From the NCBI RefSeq assembly GCF_010731675.1, contig NZ_AP022584.1, forward strand, positions 2,418,001-2,482,000: a DNA stretch of 64,000 bases. The letters are read 5' to 3'. Origin of the DNA: Mycobacterium marseillense (GTDB lineage: Bacteria; Actinomycetota; Actinomycetes; Mycobacteriales; Mycobacteriaceae). The notes below the pieces were generated by a model. The model was given only the letters and a program-made list of their open reading frames with translations, ran no database searches and was not told the origin of the DNA. Position 1 is the first letter of the stretch, and the number at the start of each line of letters is the position of its first letter. This document shows, piece by piece, positions 63,186 to 64,000 of this stretch. A program made the translations under genes and the position numbers.

Positions 63186-64000
63186 ATGGATTTCGGCTTT
63201 TTTCCGCCAGAGGTGAACTCTGGCCGGATGTACGCAGGCCCCGGGTCGGGCTCGTTGTTGGCCGCCGCAGGAATCTGGGACGCGCTGTCGGCCGAGCTGA
63301 GCATCACGGCCGCCGTTTACGAGTCGGTGCTGTCCGGCCTGACGGGCCTGTACTGGTACGGGCCGGCCTCCCAGGCGATGGCGGCCAGCGCCGGACCCTA
63401 CGTGGGATGGCTGTACGCGACGGCCGAGCGCGCACAGCACACGGCCATGCAGGCCCGGGCGGCCGCCGCGGCCTACGAGCTGGCACACGCCATGACGGTG
63501 CCCCCGCCGGCGGTCGCGGCCAACCGCACCCAATTGGCGACGCTGGTGGCAACGAACTTCTTCGGGCAGAACACCGCGGCGATCGCGGCCACCGAGGCCC
63601 AGTACGCCGACTATTGGGCCCAGGACGCCTCCGCGATGTACAGCTATTCCGCCAGTTCTGCTGCGGCGGTACAGTTTTCGCCGTTCTCCGCCCCACGCCA
63701 AGTCACCAATCCGGATGGCGTGACCGCCCAAACCGCCGCCGTCACCCAAGCCGACACCAGCGCCACCGGGTCGAACGCGGGCTCGCAGGCCGCCTCCGCC
63801 GCGCCCGGGGCGGCGGGAATGCCGCTCGACTTCCGCATCCTGGACACCATCCTGGGCACCCAGGTCGCGTTCCGTTCTCTTTTCACGGCGGAGGGGTTCA
63901 ACGCCGGAATCATCCAGGCGGACAAGAACTTGGGCATCTTGCCGAACCTCGCGGCGGTTCCGGCCGCGCTCCCGAAGGCGTCGGCGCTCAGCGGTACAGC
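63186..64000 (+). CDS. PPE family protein (3' truncated by window end)
   Basis: The frame opens at ATG 63186 ([20 protein letters not shown]) and stays open to the last base, giving at least 271 residues. It is clearly paralogous to the preceding protein: [51 protein letters not shown] and [15 protein letters not shown]. The C-terminal part, including any SVP motif, is beyond the window. The two genes look like a tandem duplication with later divergence. Confidence 0.93.
   Translation, partial: MDFGFFPPEVNSGRMYAGPGSGSLLAAAGIWDALSAELSITAAVYESVLSGLTGLYWYGPASQAMAASAGPYVGWLYATAERAQHTAMQARAAAAAYELAHAMTVPPPAVAANRTQLATLVATNFFGQNTAAIAATEAQYADYWAQDASAMYSYSASSAAAVQFSPFSAPRQVTNPDGVTAQTAAVTQADTSATGSNAGSQAASAAPGAAGMPLDFRILDTILGTQVAFRSLFTAEGFNAGIIQADKNLGILPNLAAVPAALPKASALSGT

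Noticed and set aside
1..64000. CRISPR arrays, insertion sequences, phage attachment sites
   Set aside because: No regularly spaced repeats, transposase genes or integrase genes were seen; only the Cys box in the protein at 60111-60737 recalled a transposase, and the rest of that protein does not.

Overview
This window is chromosomal DNA from a high-GC mycobacterium, most likely a non-tuberculous species. The evidence is the order pgmA-crcB-crcB, the block ssrA-smpB-ftsX-ftsE-(proline-rich protein)-mscS-prfB-fprA, a tmRNA tag reading ADSHQRDYALAA, a 13E12-type HNH gene under a LexA box, an MPT63-like secreted protein, an Rv1747-like FHA/ABC exporter, and two PPE genes at the right end. Homology statements rest on remembered families and visible motifs; no database search was run.

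Layout. 1-1355: the 3' part of an ABC/EcfT transporter gene cut by the window edge. 1373-11283: an accessory oxidative catabolism island. A minus-strand series carries two Rieske oxygenases, each followed by a paralogous ~110-residue companion protein, together with an amidohydrolase, a MarR regulator, a ferredoxin reductase, an SDR, a TauD-like dioxygenase and an AhpD-like protein. A divergent aldehyde dehydrogenase faces it. Related 15-20 base sites lie before the reductase gene and before the aldehyde dehydrogenase gene and are probably MarR operators. 11309-14270: small hypothetical genes, a dihydrodipicolinate-reductase-like oxidoreductase and tRNA-Ala(GGC). 14311-20427: MFS exporter, pgmA, the two fluoride exporter genes, an MbtK-like acyltransferase, DUF488 and the SOS-controlled HNH gene. 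20431-31397: mostly metabolic and membrane genes (CitE-like lyase, hemerythrin, SelO, F420-type oxidoreductase, a TetR/MpaB-type oxygenase pair with a perfect inverted repeat, phospholipase D, PhyH).

31652-34224 is a three-gene type VII secretion toxin module: an EspC-like partner, a 599-residue WXG-headed polymorphic toxin and a putative immunity protein. After an adenylate cyclase, 35879-40187 holds a second, independently regulated Rieske island: F420-type oxidoreductase, TauD-like enzyme, third companion protein, third Rieske oxygenase and a divergent LysR gene with a 10-bp-arm palindrome. 40291-45979 pairs an FHA-FHA-ABC exporter with a convergent Ser/Thr kinase that has an extracytoplasmic Kelch propeller.

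46131-54741 contains small secreted and redox proteins and the trans-translation and cell-division block, where ssrA and smpB lie close together and ftsEX follow. 54905-61531: fprA, a PNPOx-like flavoprotein, a universal stress protein and a divergent nitric oxide reductase operon (norB, a Cys-rich membrane protein, a slipin), with two imperfect DosR-like boxes between them. 61969-64000: two tandem PPE genes, the second running off the window.

The strongest candidate for something undescribed is the Rieske oxygenase plus small companion protein pair. It occurs three times here, each time translationally coupled or nearly so to its Rieske gene, and has two different regulators.
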